Positions 18,130-27,680 are shown, numbered from the stretch's first letter. The stretch is DNA of 64,000 bases from Robbsia andropogonis (GCF_000970345.1 NZ_LAQU01000003.1:248001-312000); one strand, 5' to 3'. The notes: generated by a model from the letters alone, not told the origin. A program made the numbers and translations.

Positions 18130-19599
18130 TCAACCGGCGCCTCTTGCACGCCAACCCAGGCGACCCGCGATCTTCGACGTCACCGTGCGCAACCGCTCCT
18201 CGACATACCAGGCCCACACCAGCGAAATCACGGTCAACACCACCCCGGTTACCGCCGTCAGCACCAACGAATGCACGGTCAAATCCGCCACCACATAGGA
18301 CACGATCAACAATGCAATGGCCGGGAGAATCTTCCGTACCATTTCCCAACTGGTTTTTGCCGCCCAGAACAGCAGCATCCCATCAATCAGCACGCGCAGG
18401 CTCCATGCAGTCGCGGCACCCGTCAGGCCGAAGTAGTGCGTGAACGCATACAGAATACCGAGGAACGGCAACAACTCGACCACGTGAAAAATCGCGATCA
18501 CATTCGGCCTGCCCACTGCCTGCAGATAGGTGGACGGGATAAATGCCAGGCTGTTGATCCAGACACCCAACATGATGATCCGACCGATCGGGGCCGACGC
18601 CATCGCGAAATCCGGGTTGACCCATACCGACATGAACGGCTCCAGCACGAACAGTCCGAACACGACGCAAGGCGTCATGAACGCCGACAAGGCTTGCGCC
18701 GTCTGCACGAAAAAGCGCGCCGAATCCGTCTGCTGCAGCGCCGACATTCGCGGGAAAATCGTTCGTGCGACAACCCCGGGAATGATCCGCAAACGAATCG
18801 CCAACGTGTATGGCACGTTGTAATAGGCAACGGATTTCGTGCCGAGCAAACTGCCGATCAGGAAGCGATCAGACGACTCCAGCAGCGGACTGGCCAGGTT
18901 GGTCAACGTCACCCACGCGCCATACCCGAACAGTTCACGCCCGAGCTTCATGCTCGGCCGACCGCGCAACCGCAGCGGAAATTGAAAGATGTTCGTGATG
19001 AACAACAGCACGATGGCTGTCGACCCGGCAATGATTGTCGCCGGAATCATATAGTTCATCTTGACGCCGAAGGCAAACGACGCCGCCAGCGGCAAGGTCT
19101 GGAACAGGAAGGTATTGAACACCTGCACCCCGTTCAACACTCCGAATCGTTCGCGGCCCTCCAGGCAACCGGTCAAGGCACCGCTGATCGTCGTGACCGG
19201 CACCGATGCCGCGATCCACGGCATCACCGCCATCACTTCGCTCTTCAACTCCGGGTCTATCTTGAAAAACCGCACCATCAAGGTCTCGCCGAGGATATAA
19301 AGGACGACCGCCCCCACCAATCCGAACAGCGTGTTCAACAGCAGGGCCGTCCAGAAGACCGATTCGCGCTCCTTGTCGGTCGCGTCACCCAGCTTCGCGA
19401 CCTGGTTCGCCGTTGCCCGCGACAAGCCAAAATCAAAGAACCCAAAATAGCCCTGCAACATCCAGACGATAGTCAGCAAGCCATAGCGGGCGCTGCCCAC
19501 ATGGTGCAGATACATTGGGACCGTGATCAACGAGACCGCGATGGGGAGCACGCTTCCCATCAAGTTGTACAGCGAGTTGCGTCTCAGATTCCCTGCCAT
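18130..19599 (-). CDS. wzx: Polysaccharide flippase (Wzx / MOP superfamily)
   Basis: The 489-residue protein has 12-14 hydrophobic helices. The N-terminal Arg-Arg-Asn-Ser-Leu-Tyr-Asn-Leu, the first-helix Pro and Phe-Gly-Leu-Ser-Arg-Ala are typical of oligosaccharide flippases. It should translocate the undecaprenyl-diphosphate-linked repeat unit to the periplasmic side. It is the only flippase in the cluster. It starts 87 bp after the end of the propeller gene and ends 10 bp before the ATG chosen for the downstream glycosyltransferase. Confidence 0.88.
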   Translation of the reverse strand: MAGNLRRNSLYNLMGSVLPIAVSLITVPMYLHHVGSARYGLLTIVWMLQGYFGFFDFGLSRATANQVAKLGDATDKERESVFWTALLLNTLFGLVGAVVLYILGETLMVRFFKIDPELKSEVMAVMPWIAASVPVTTISGALTGCLEGRERFGVLNGVQVFNTFLFQTLPLAASFAFGVKMNYMIPATIIAGSTAIVLLFITNIFQFPLRLRGRPSMKLGRELFGYGAWVTLTNLASPLLESSDRFLIGSLLGTKSVAYYNVPYTLAIRLRIIPGVVARTIFPRMSALQQTDSARFFVQTAQALSAFMTPCVVFGLFVLEPFMSVWVNPDFAMASAPIGRIIMLGVWINSLAFIPSTYLQAVGRPNVIAIFHVVELLPFLGILYAFTHYFGLTGAATAWSLRVLIDGMLLFWAAKTSWEMVRKILPAIALLIVSYVVADLTVHSLVLTAVTGVVLTVISLVWAWYVEERLRTVTSKIAGRLGWRARGAG

Positions 19600-19686
19600 G
19601 CTCTGTATTCTCCGGATGCCCGCGTGCGGCGCACGTCAGTCCTGTTTCCTCATTGCTGCGCCGGGCGCGCGTCCCCATCAGGGGCG

Positions 19687-22101
19687 TCAGGGGTGCCAGC
19701 GATACATCATTACCTTGCTACGCGCGTCTTCCTCGACAAACACCACATACTCGCCGTTCGCCCGCTTCGTCGCGCTGATCCCTTGTGTCAGGTCGACCCA
19801 GCCGGAGACGTTCCCCACGTCCGCGCCAGGTCCCATCGTTCCCACTTCCTTGCCGCTGCGCAGATCGAACACATGCACCTTCGCCGTCACCGATTCCGCG
19901 GTGAACAGGTAATCGCCCGCCACCGACATCGCGATGGTGGAGACCAGCGGCTTGGCCGCGGGGCTCCACGGCAAGTCGATGGTGAAACGCGCCTTGCGAT
20001 TTCCTTTCGACCAGTTGTCGTACCGGGCGAACACGGTTCCCGCTTCCTTCCACAACTTCGGATCGGCTGGCTTGTCCGCCGTGTAGCCGGTCACATACAG
20101 CGTGTCACCGACGGCGTCGTACTGCACCCGCTGAATCCGCGTGAACGGTGCGGGGACAGCCACGTTCTGCGCGTGATCGTATTGATAGATCGGCGCGCCA
20201 TGGGCATCCAGGCCGCCGTAGGCATAGCGCCGGACACCATCGGGCCCCATCGCCGCCCAGACGTCCCCTTTTTCGTCGATCCACCATCCGGCACAGCCGG
20301 CGCGGTCATTGCCGGGGTCACTCTGATATTCGTCGGCGCTGAAATGCCCGTCACCGTTCGCGTCGCGCCAGATCCAGCCGCCGCTCTTGCCGCCCGAGCC
20401 CTTGGCCGGCTGACCCGGTGGCGCACCGTTGTTGGCATGCCCACGGGAAATGACCGTGGCGGGCGTCGCGATGATGCCACCGTCCTGACCCAATCGATAC
20501 ACCGACAATTGCGACGAGTACATGTCCGTCAGCGCGAGGAAGGGCTTACCGCCGAGGCGCACCACTTCCATTGCGGTCATGAACGGATGCTTTGCCTGCA
20601 AGCGCGGGTCATCGGTGTACTTGAAACGGTCGACGGTGATGCCGTCGAAGCGCCCTTCCTTCCCGGACGGCCGGTCATAGTCCATCTCGTAACGCCCGGA
20701 CTGCGTGTAGACGTGCGTCTGATCGTTGGGATCGGCTACCGCCACGTCGGCGAAGGTAAGCCCTTGCACCTGCCAGTTCTGCTTCTGCCACCCATTACCC
20801 GATGGCGCATAGCTTTGGAGTTGCGACCCCAGCGTTGCCGCACCGTCCGGTCCCCGGCCGTTCATCGACACATAGAGATTGCCTTTCGCATCAGTCGATA
20901 CACCGGTCAAACCATTGAACCGCAACGGGCCGGCCTGCCCGGCCGGGGCGGACAGCATGCCGCCCTTCACGCCGACCGGTGCCATCGCCTCATACTTGCC
21001 GTCGTCTCCCTTCCCATAGACAAGAATCTGCTGGGCCGGGCCGTTGTCGGCCAACAGCAAGCGATGCTGCTGGTCCACGTGCAGATCCACCGGCTCGACG
21101 TCATCGGCCAGCGACGGGATGGTTGGCAACGGTTTCCCGTCGGCAGTGAAATGCAGCACCGTGGGATCACCCAGCACTTCCGGTGTCGGCGATGTCGCGT
21201 TCGGCGCTACACCACCCGACTCGCCATCACCTGCCGTCCTTTGTCGTGCCGCCAGCGCCATCATCCGTGGACGGCGCACGTGTGGCGGATTCGAGCCGGT
21301 CCACTGCTTGCCAGCCTCGGTGATAACCCAGACACTGTTGTCCGACGGATCAACGGCAATGCGCCCCGGACTATCGACATGCCACTCGCGCTGCTTCGCC
21401 ATTGTCTCGGCATCCAGCGCGATAATCTTGTTGTCGGTTGCATCCGAGACAAACAGCGTTGATTCCGTTGCGGCAAGACCGGTGACGTTGCCGCTCTGAT
21501 CCGTCGTCTCGCTGATCAAGGCAAAACTGTTCTGCATTGCGCTGAGCCGATTGCCACGACCAGTGGCAAACGCCGCACCGGTGTTCAATTGCCTTAGCGG
21601 ACGACGCGTGACGCCGTACCAGAAATGTCCCTTCTGCGGAAAGTTGCCCAGCGTCGGCCCCGACCCCGGACTGCCGATGCCGGCGCCGGTGTAGAGATAG
21701 CGGCTGTTTCCGGCAATCGCGATACCGCCCGCATTACCCGATCCATGGGTATGGTCCCCACTCATCACGACGCGGCCATCGCGATAAGCGGTCACCTCTC
21801 TGCCACCCTCATCCCAGATCGTATTGGAATAGACCGTGCCATCCGGCGAGACATAGATCGAGGCGATATTGTTTTGCACCCAACCGTCGCGCCCCGGAAA
21901 CGTATTGCCGATCCACGATGTCTTTACCTTCAACGTCCCGCCCGCGCCATCACCCGCCGCGGATTGCGAAAACGCGTTCGGCATGCCGCTGACCCCGAAG
22001 ACGGTGGCCAAGGCCATGGACAGCAGGGTAGGCACGACAAAGCGCGTCGTCGACGCGCTCCGGCGAAGCGTGGTCGTGTGTTTCGGTGTCGGCAACGTCA
22101 T
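19687..22101 (-). CDS. Secreted beta-propeller-like protein with EF-hand loop
   Basis: The protein has 804 residues. The N terminus is basic followed by a hydrophobic core (about 20-45) ending near Ala-Phe-Ser-Gln-Ser, a signal peptide. The rest consists of repeats of the kind Ala-Val-Asp-Pro-Ser-Asp-Asn-Ser-Val-Trp-Val, suggesting NHL/SMP-30-type propeller blades. Residues 580-591 form a textbook EF-hand loop with Asp at 1, Asn at 3, Asp at 5, Gly at 6 and Glu at 12. A Pro/Ala/Gly-rich insertion lies at about 280-315. I start at ATG 22101; the longer frame adds unconserved sequence. It lies between wzx and an unknown gene, so an envelope or extracellular role in handling the polymer is inferred. 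No catalytic residues recognised. Confidence 0.72.
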   Translation of the reverse strand: MTLPTPKHTTTLRRSASTTRFVVPTLLSMALATVFGVSGMPNAFSQSAAGDGAGGTLKVKTSWIGNTFPGRDGWVQNNIASIYVSPDGTVYSNTIWDEGGREVTAYRDGRVVMSGDHTHGSGNAGGIAIAGNSRYLYTGAGIGSPGSGPTLGNFPQKGHFWYGVTRRPLRQLNTGAAFATGRGNRLSAMQNSFALISETTDQSGNVTGLAATESTLFVSDATDNKIIALDAETMAKQREWHVDSPGRIAVDPSDNSVWVITEAGKQWTGSNPPHVRRPRMMALAARQRTAGDGESGGVAPNATSPTPEVLGDPTVLHFTADGKPLPTIPSLADDVEPVDLHVDQQHRLLLADNGPAQQILVYGKGDDGKYEAMAPVGVKGGMLSAPAGQAGPLRFNGLTGVSTDAKGNLYVSMNGRGPDGAATLGSQLQSYAPSGNGWQKQNWQVQGLTFADVAVADPNDQTHVYTQSGRYEMDYDRPSGKEGRFDGITVDRFKYTDDPRLQAKHPFMTAMEVVRLGGKPFLALTDMYSSQLSVYRLGQDGGIIATPATVISRGHANNGAPPGQPAKGSGGKSGGWIWRDANGDGHFSADEYQSDPGNDRAGCAGWWIDEKGDVWAAMGPDGVRRYAYGGLDAHGAPIYQYDHAQNVAVPAPFTRIQRVQYDAVGDTLYVTGYTADKPADPKLWKEAGTVFARYDNWSKGNRKARFTIDLPWSPAAKPLVSTIAMSVAGDYLFTAESVTAKVHVFDLRSGKEVGTMGPGADVGNVSGWVDLTQGISATKRANGEYVVFVEEDARSKVMMYRWHP

Positions 22102-22175
22102 AGACGGTTCTTCTCCATGCAGGCTGGCGCGGTGATTCGACGACGCATCAGCCGGTCGCCGAGTCGCCGGTTTCT

Positions 22176-22943
22176 TCAAATCCACCACCACGGTGTCACA
22201 ACACGCAGCGTCTTGCGCAACATGAATTTGTAGCGGTTCTTGCCCGAGTGATATCCCTTCGCGTCGGCGCCGCGTACCCCGATCAATTCCGGGGTCGCAC
22301 GCAAACGGCACGGTCCCTTGAAGCCGCGGGCATCCAGGCGGCGGCGGACAAGATGCTCGGCCACCACCAACCCATCGGGGCTATCGATCAGTTCGTGATA
22401 AACCTGATCAAGATACTGGTCCCAGCCCTGCGGCGTCCAGGCCACGAGATACAGATCCATCCAACCCTTCTTCGGATAGTCGCGATAGTTGCAATAGACC
22501 TTGAACTCATTCGGTGCACTGTCGATGATCTGACGCAGATTCGCGACGATATAGCGCCCGGTGATTTTCCATATGGCGGTTTGCGTTGGCGAGGTACCGC
22601 GAATGAAGCGTGAATTCTCCATAGCGTACTGGATAAGCTTGAACTCGCCATAGCCGCGGCCATTGGAGGGTGGAAAGTCGTTGCCGAAGAAACTCAGAAA
22701 CTCGACATTGTCCTGCGCGCCGTGCTCGGCAACCACTTTCTGCAACTCGGTCAAGTCGGACCCCGAGTTCTCGCAGAACACCAGGCGCTCGTTCGACTTC
22801 ATCTGCGACAAGTAGAACGACAATGCCTTCGCATATTCGCGCAGGCGCGCCTCGGGATCGATGTGCCGCAGGTTGTCGATGCCACGCAGCGGATTGATCG
22901 TCGCGGTCAACAACAAGATCTGTTCGTTATGCTTGTCTTTCAT
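22176..22943 (-). CDS. Unrecognised exopolysaccharide-cluster protein (glycosyltransferase-like?)
   Basis: The soluble-looking protein has 255 residues. It starts Met-Lys-Asp-Lys-His-Asn-Glu-Gln then a beta strand (Ile-Leu-Leu-Leu-Thr-Ala-Thr). Mid-chain it has Phe-Gly-Asn-Asp-Phe-Pro-Pro and Trp-Lys-Ile-Thr-Gly-Arg-Tyr, and it ends in a basic, Trp-rich tail. The alternating strands and the Lys-Ile-Thr-Gly-Arg-Tyr element look like a sugar-modifying enzyme, but I cannot assign a family. Its ATG overlaps the stop of the upstream glycosyltransferase (ATGA), so it is clearly part of the operon. There is no signal peptide or membrane helix. Confidence 0.65.
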   Translation of the reverse strand: MKDKHNEQILLLTATINPLRGIDNLRHIDPEARLREYAKALSFYLSQMKSNERLVFCENSGSDLTELQKVVAEHGAQDNVEFLSFFGNDFPPSNGRGYGEFKLIQYAMENSRFIRGTSPTQTAIWKITGRYIVANLRQIIDSAPNEFKVYCNYRDYPKKGWMDLYLVAWTPQGWDQYLDQVYHELIDSPDGLVVAEHLVRRRLDARGFKGPCRLRATPELIGVRGADAKGYHSGKNRYKFMLRKTLRVVTPWWWI

Positions 22944-24154
22944 CGTCCCAATCCTTTTGCCAATGATGCAAACAGCGATAGCTGCTGCACCGCTATACGC
23001 TGCCAAGAGAAACGCTCGCATGTCTGCAGGGCTGCAAGATGGAGACGTTGCCAGAGCGCATCGTCCTCTATAAGCCGGGTGAATGCCGCCACGAGCTGCG
23101 CCGTGTTACGCGCCTCCACCAGCAAGCCATTCCGTTCATCGGAGATGTATTCGGTAGGCCCCGGTATTCGCGAGCAGACCGGCACCAGACCACTTGCCAT
23201 TGCCTCCACGCCCACGAGGGAAAAGCCCTCGCTGATCGACGTCAGTCCCAGAATGCCATAACCATCCAATAACTCCGGCAACGCATGATTCTGATACCTC
23301 GGGATAACCGCTATTCGCGCATGAAGGGCAGCGGGGTAATCTTTCAGTATGCCGTCGATGCCGGTCTTGTCACCGGTGCCGATAAAAGCAATACGTATGT
23401 CTGGATAACGTTGCATCACCTGCAAGGTTGCCGCTTTGAAATACGTGATGCCTTTACGAAAAATATTACTGCCGATGAAGGCGATATGGCGCGGTGCCAC
23501 GTCCTTCATTGCCGGATCGGTGGACGACGCGGCGCTATCCACGTGCATGGCGGTCGAAGTTACCGCCGCTTTCGTCTGCAATGCGGTAAGCGTTGCAGCG
23601 GCGCGTTGCACGAACACCGTGTCCACGCCATTTTCCACCAGAATCGCACGGTCGCGCCGCACGCCCAGTTTCGTGACGGCATACTCGCGATCGGCCTGAT
23701 TCAGAAACAGCCCCGCATCCGCATGACGGAACGACATCGCGACTTCCCATAAGCGATATCCTCCATGATAGATAGGATACTTCCAGGATTTTTTCTGTTC
23801 GCCCTTTTTACAATTTTCAACAAATTGCTCGTGTACCACATGCTCCAGACCGTGACTGCGCGTGACGCTGACGGTGTGTTTGCGCCAGCCGAAACGCTTC
23901 AGCATATTGACGATCCAGCCATCACCGGACGAGAGGTCCAGCACCTCGTATTCCGGATGCCGCATCACATGAAACAGGACATGCCAGGGAAATAAAATCG
24001 CACCGAATCGCGAAGCATGTTTTCCCAGGCTATCGAACGTGAAGAGGTCGACCTCGTGACCTTGTTCGCGAAACGCCTCCGCGAGCTTCCAGGTGACGCC
24101 GGCAGCACCCGCATGCTTGTCCAGCGTGTGATGGATCGACATCAGGATTTTCAT
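22940..24154 (-). CDS. Glycosyltransferase family 4
   Basis: The 404-residue GT-B enzyme starts Met-Lys-Ile-Leu-Met-Ser-Ile-His-His and has Ala-Gly-Ala-Ala-Gly-Val-Thr as acceptor loop. A Gly-Ser-Asn-Ile-Phe-Arg-Lys-Gly motif and Glu-Gly-Phe-Ser-Leu-Val-Gly-Val-Glu-Ala mark the donor site of family 4. It is coupled at both ends: the start overlaps the previous stop at 24151-24154 and the stop overlaps the next start at 22940-22943. It is one of six family 2/4 transferases in the block. An Ala/Thr/Ser-rich 25-residue stretch in the inter-domain region looks inserted. Confidence 0.85.
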   Translation of the reverse strand: MKILMSIHHTLDKHAGAAGVTWKLAEAFREQGHEVDLFTFDSLGKHASRFGAILFPWHVLFHVMRHPEYEVLDLSSGDGWIVNMLKRFGWRKHTVSVTRSHGLEHVVHEQFVENCKKGEQKKSWKYPIYHGGYRLWEVAMSFRHADAGLFLNQADREYAVTKLGVRRDRAILVENGVDTVFVQRAAATLTALQTKAAVTSTAMHVDSAASSTDPAMKDVAPRHIAFIGSNIFRKGITYFKAATLQVMQRYPDIRIAFIGTGDKTGIDGILKDYPAALHARIAVIPRYQNHALPELLDGYGILGLTSISEGFSLVGVEAMASGLVPVCSRIPGPTEYISDERNGLLVEARNTAQLVAAFTRLIEDDALWQRLHLAALQTCERFSWQRIAVQQLSLFASLAKGLGR

Positions 24155-25530
24155 ACCAATGCATCCGACGGATGGCTGGTCGCGGATCTACCGCCCCCTC
24201 CACCGTGGTTCGGCTCCTGTCCCGCAATCAATGATGCTTCCTTCGAGACGGATGCCCGCGTCGACGCCGCGTCGATCTCCGGCGCGTCCGGTGTCGAGGT
24301 TGCCGCGCGCATCATGGCGCTGCCCTCGGGAGCGCCATGGCCCTGCACGGCGGAACGTTGCAACACCACCGGCACACCCTGGCGTAATGCCGTGGCCGCC
24401 GCGCGCCGTGCGGCCCAGGCCTCTTCCACCGCGGCAGTGAACTGCGTACGGAAGGCATCGTTCGAGAACCGCAACGCGTTGTCGCGGCACACGTTCGGAT
24501 CGAATCGTTCTCGATTGGTCTCGAAACGCTCGACCGCGGCCACGATGCTTTCGACCGATTGCTCATCGAAGAACACGCCGGTAGGCAATCGTGGCGCGGG
24601 CGCATCCAGATCGACCACGGTCTCCAACGCGCCGCCCTTGCCGAAAGCGATCACGGGCGTGCCTGACGCCTGCGCTTCCACCGGCGTGATACCAAAGTCC
24701 TCTTCCGCCGCGAAGACAAATGCTTGCGCACTGCCCATCTGACGCTTTAATTCGCTAAACGGTTGATATCCCATGACTTCGACATTCGGTCCGGCCTGTG
24801 CCCGTATTTTTTCGAGATCGGGACCATCACCAATGACTTTCAGCTTGCGTTGCGGCATCGCCGAGAATGCAGCGACGATCAGATCCATCTTCTTGTACGG
24901 GACCATTCGCGACGCCGTCAGGTAGAACGGTTCCTTGTCCGTCTGCAGCGAGAATGCATCGACATCGACAGGGGGATAAAGCACGTCGGCTTCTCGGCGA
25001 TACACTTTCCAGATACGCCGGCGAATGAAATCGGAGTTGCAGAGGAAGTAGTCGACGCCATTGGCGGTACGGACATCCCAGTTGCGCATGTAGTGCAGGA
25101 TTGCACGCGCGATCCAGCCGCTCTTCTTTTTATCGAGTCCACTCTCGCGCAGGTATTGATGCTGCAGATCCCACGCATAGCGAATCGGCGAATGCACATA
25201 GCTCAGGTGCACCTGATCCGGCCCGGTGATGACGCCTTTGGCAACCGCATAGCTGCTCGATACGATGACATCGTACGAGGACAGATCCAATTGCTCGATG
25301 GCAAGGGGCATCAACGGCAGGTATGCGCGGTACTTCGACTTCGACATCGGTAGATTCTGCACGAATGTCGTGGTCGCACGTTTTCCCTTGAGGAAACCGC
25401 GCTTCTCGTCGTCAAGGTGATCGACGGTACTGAAAATATCGGCGTCCGGAAAGCAGTTGATCATCTGCTCCAGCACTTTCTCGGCGCCGGCATATACCAC
25501 CAGCCAGTCATGAATGATCGCGATCTTCAA
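24151..25530 (-). CDS. Glycosyltransferase family 4 (mannosyltransferase-like), TTG start
   Basis: The 459-residue protein starts Lys-Ile-Ala-Ile-Ile-His-Asp-Trp-Leu and has the Ala-Gly-Ala-Glu-Lys acceptor loop, Ser-Tyr-Val-His-Ser-Pro-Ile-Arg-Tyr-Ala-Trp-Asp, and Glu-Glu-Asp-Phe-Gly-Ile-Thr-Pro-Val-Glu-Ala at the donor site. That set is typical of WbaZ-like GDP-mannose-using enzymes. No ATG exists near the domain start; TTG at 25530 overlaps the preceding stop (TTGA) and follows a GGAGGT site, so it is the likely start. About 80 C-terminal residues are Ala/Thr/Asp-rich and unconserved. The presence of manC supports mannose as donor, but the sugar is inferred. Confidence 0.85.
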   Translation of the reverse strand: MKIAIIHDWLVVYAGAEKVLEQMINCFPDADIFSTVDHLDDEKRGFLKGKRATTTFVQNLPMSKSKYRAYLPLMPLAIEQLDLSSYDVIVSSSYAVAKGVITGPDQVHLSYVHSPIRYAWDLQHQYLRESGLDKKKSGWIARAILHYMRNWDVRTANGVDYFLCNSDFIRRRIWKVYRREADVLYPPVDVDAFSLQTDKEPFYLTASRMVPYKKMDLIVAAFSAMPQRKLKVIGDGPDLEKIRAQAGPNVEVMGYQPFSELKRQMGSAQAFVFAAEEDFGITPVEAQASGTPVIAFGKGGALETVVDLDAPAPRLPTGVFFDEQSVESIVAAVERFETNRERFDPNVCRDNALRFSNDAFRTQFTAAVEEAWAARRAAATALRQGVPVVLQRSAVQGHGAPEGSAMMRAATSTPDAPEIDAASTRASVSKEASLIAGQEPNHGGGGGRSATSHPSDALV

Positions 25531-26495
25531 CGCGGCACCTCCGGCTGTTGCGTCGCATGAGGCGGATTGGTCGGCCCCGATACGTTGTCGCGCATCGCAT
25601 CGGCCGCGCCCTGGCGCGTCGCGCGGAAGCGCGTCATGATGTGCTTGTCTCCACGCAGCCACTGCCGCACCAGTTGAACATATCCAGGCACGTCACGCGT
25701 GCCTACCAGGCGATACCACTGGCACACTTGCGGTCCACGGGGGCCGAAATGATCTAGCATGATCCGATGCAGGTTGTACGCCGCATTGGTCAACGCGACA
25801 ACGCTGGGGGCGTTCCGTCCGTCTTCATCGAAGCGTTCGGCCGGGTAGTGATTGACTTGTACCTGCGGATCGTAAATCAGCTTCCATCCGGCGCGACGCA
25901 CCGCCAGGCTCATCGCGAGGTCGTTATGCACCTGCGCGCCAGTGCCACGCAGACGACGGTCGAAACCGATCTCCTTGATGATCGCGGTGCGATAACTCAT
26001 ATTCGCGCCTTTGAGCACGTCCACCTCGCGTGCGGCACCGGCACCCAAATGATGATTGCCGATCACGCGTCCGGTGGGCTCCACCACCCCCACGCGCTCA
26101 CGCGTACCGGTCATCGGCTGGCCTCGATGGTGGACCCAATCCCGTCCGCCCACCCCCCCGACCTTCGAATCCGCGGTGAAATGCCCGACAATGCGCGCAA
26201 TCCAATCAGGATGCGGGGTAGCATCGTCGTCGGTGATGCAGGTGATGTCGAACTGGCTGGCTGCAAGACCGGCATTCAGCGCCGCTACCTGGCCTCCCAC
26301 GTGCACATCGACGATGCGCAACGGGAAGGACTCGGGGAATGCGGTGCGGGCCACTGCATCTCGGGTCTCGTGATCGTCGGTACGCGCTACCACGAGCACC
26401 TCGTCCGCCGGTCGTTGTTGTGCCTGTAAAGCATTCAGGCACTTCAACAGGTCTGCCGGACGGCGATAACTGGGAACTAGGACCGTGACTTTCAT
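25527..26495 (-). CDS. Glycosyltransferase family 2
   Basis: The 322-residue GT-A enzyme starts Met-Lys-Val-Thr-Val-Leu-Val-Pro-Ser-Tyr-Arg-Arg-Pro. It has Cys-Ile-Thr-Asp-Asp-Asp-Ala-Thr-Pro as the metal/nucleotide motif, then Gly-Ala-Asn-Met-Ser-Tyr-Arg and a conserved Asn-Asp-Leu acidic site. One ATG 15 bases further upstream is also possible. It ends by overlapping the TTG start of the next transferase. Acts presumably on the cytoplasmic face in repeat-unit assembly; sugar unknown. Confidence 0.85.
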   Translation of the reverse strand: MKVTVLVPSYRRPADLLKCLNALQAQQRPADEVLVVARTDDHETRDAVARTAFPESFPLRIVDVHVGGQVAALNAGLAASQFDITCITDDDATPHPDWIARIVGHFTADSKVGGVGGRDWVHHRGQPMTGTRERVGVVEPTGRVIGNHHLGAGAAREVDVLKGANMSYRTAIIKEIGFDRRLRGTGAQVHNDLAMSLAVRRAGWKLIYDPQVQVNHYPAERFDEDGRNAPSVVALTNAAYNLHRIMLDHFGPRGPQVCQWYRLVGTRDVPGYVQLVRQWLRGDKHIMTRFRATRQGAADAMRDNVSGPTNPPHATQQPEVPR

Positions 26496-26543
26496 AAAGG
26501 GTTCTCTCATTCTTGCGCGGACGCCGTTGCCGGCGTGCACCGC

Positions 26544-27680
26544 TTACGCAGCCGCGCGTTCATATACTTCGCGCGTGCGCCGGGCAATCACTTGTACGTC
26601 GAAATGCGTACGGGCATAGGTACGACATGCTTCACTGTCCGGAAGCGTCATTCGACCGCTCATCACATCGTCGATGGCCGTGGCGATGGCGCTGCTTCCG
26701 GTGGATGGCAGAACGAGATCCGGGGACAAACCACTGACCGCATCGGGCAATCCCCCCACGGGCGTTACCATTACCGGTGTACCGCACGCCAGGGACTCGA
26801 TGGTGATGAGGCCGAAGCCCTCCAGCGCCACGGTCGGCACGATGCTCAAATTCGCCGATTGATACACCAGCGGCAGATCTGCATCGGGCACATAGCCGAG
26901 CAGTTTCAATTGTGCGCCGATCCCTTTCGACTCCGCCCGCGCCTTCAGTTCGTCGGACAAGGGACCCTTGCCGGCAATCACCAGCAACAGGTCGGGCCAT
27001 TTCTCCCGCAATTGCGCCACGGCATCGACGAGATCCTCCAGCCCCATGCGCCGGACCAGGCGCCGGACCGCGACGATGATCGGACGATCGGTCGGCAGCC
27101 CCAGCTTCTCGCGCGCCTGCCGCTGCGTCAGTCCCGTTTCGTACGACTGCGTATGGATGCAACCCGGCACGATTTCGATCTTGTCGCGCGCCATCCCGTA
27201 CTGTTCCTCCAACACCTTCGCAAACGCCCGCGACAGCACGATCTGCCGTTGCGTGCGCTTGTAGACGGATTTTTCGAGATGCGCCTTGATGCCGTGCGTC
27301 AGGCCGGTCGGGTTTTCGAAGCCACTTTCGCTGGCCCAGGGGCCGTGAAAGTGCATCACCGTGGGCGTGTCCGCCAGCGCCTTCATGCCAGGCATCGCAT
27401 ACAACGCAAAATGGATAGCAACGTTATCCGGCTTGAATGCCCGTACTTCCTCACGAATGGCGGTACGGCTCGCAAGCAGACGTCGCGCCAGCGACTCGTC
27501 CTTACCGGCGAAGCTGCGAACACGGCCACCGGTATCGCGTTCCGCCTGGCCATTGCCGGCCACTAGGCCATGCACGGTGACTCCCGCGTCCGGCAGGGCG
27601 TTGAACAACGTGTAGTACATGCGATCCAGGCCACCCGGTCTTTCCGGGAACCAGTGCATGCCAAGTTGAAGTGATTTCAT
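26544..27680 (-). CDS. Glycosyltransferase family 4
   Basis: The 378-residue GT-B enzyme has Pro-Gly-Gly-Leu-Asp-Arg at the acceptor loop, Met-His-Phe-His-Gly-Pro-Trp, a central Val-Arg-Arg-Leu-Val-Arg-Arg-Met-Gly-Leu donor motif, and Glu-Gly-Phe-Gly-Leu-Ile-Thr-Ile-Glu-Ser near the C terminus. Length and motif spacing are ordinary for family 4. It lies 137 bp below the start of the previous gene's transcript end, the largest gap among the transferases of this block. Confidence 0.85.
   Translation of the reverse strand: MKSLQLGMHWFPERPGGLDRMYYTLFNALPDAGVTVHGLVAGNGQAERDTGGRVRSFAGKDESLARRLLASRTAIREEVRAFKPDNVAIHFALYAMPGMKALADTPTVMHFHGPWASESGFENPTGLTHGIKAHLEKSVYKRTQRQIVLSRAFAKVLEEQYGMARDKIEIVPGCIHTQSYETGLTQRQAREKLGLPTDRPIIVAVRRLVRRMGLEDLVDAVAQLREKWPDLLLVIAGKGPLSDELKARAESKGIGAQLKLLGYVPDADLPLVYQSANLSIVPTVALEGFGLITIESLACGTPVMVTPVGGLPDAVSGLSPDLVLPSTGSSAIATAIDDVMSGRMTLPDSEACRTYARTHFDVQVIARRTREVYERAAA

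Noticed and set aside
17980-21462. A very long open frame (1160 codons) on the + strand
   Set aside because: It is antisense to wzx, the propeller gene and part of the GT2 gene. It reads as Arg/His/Gln-rich non-sense with no domain, a typical shadow of GC-rich coding DNA.
26535-27566. 343-codon + strand frame
   Set aside because: Antisense to a well-supported family 4 glycosyltransferase, His/Arg/Gln-rich.
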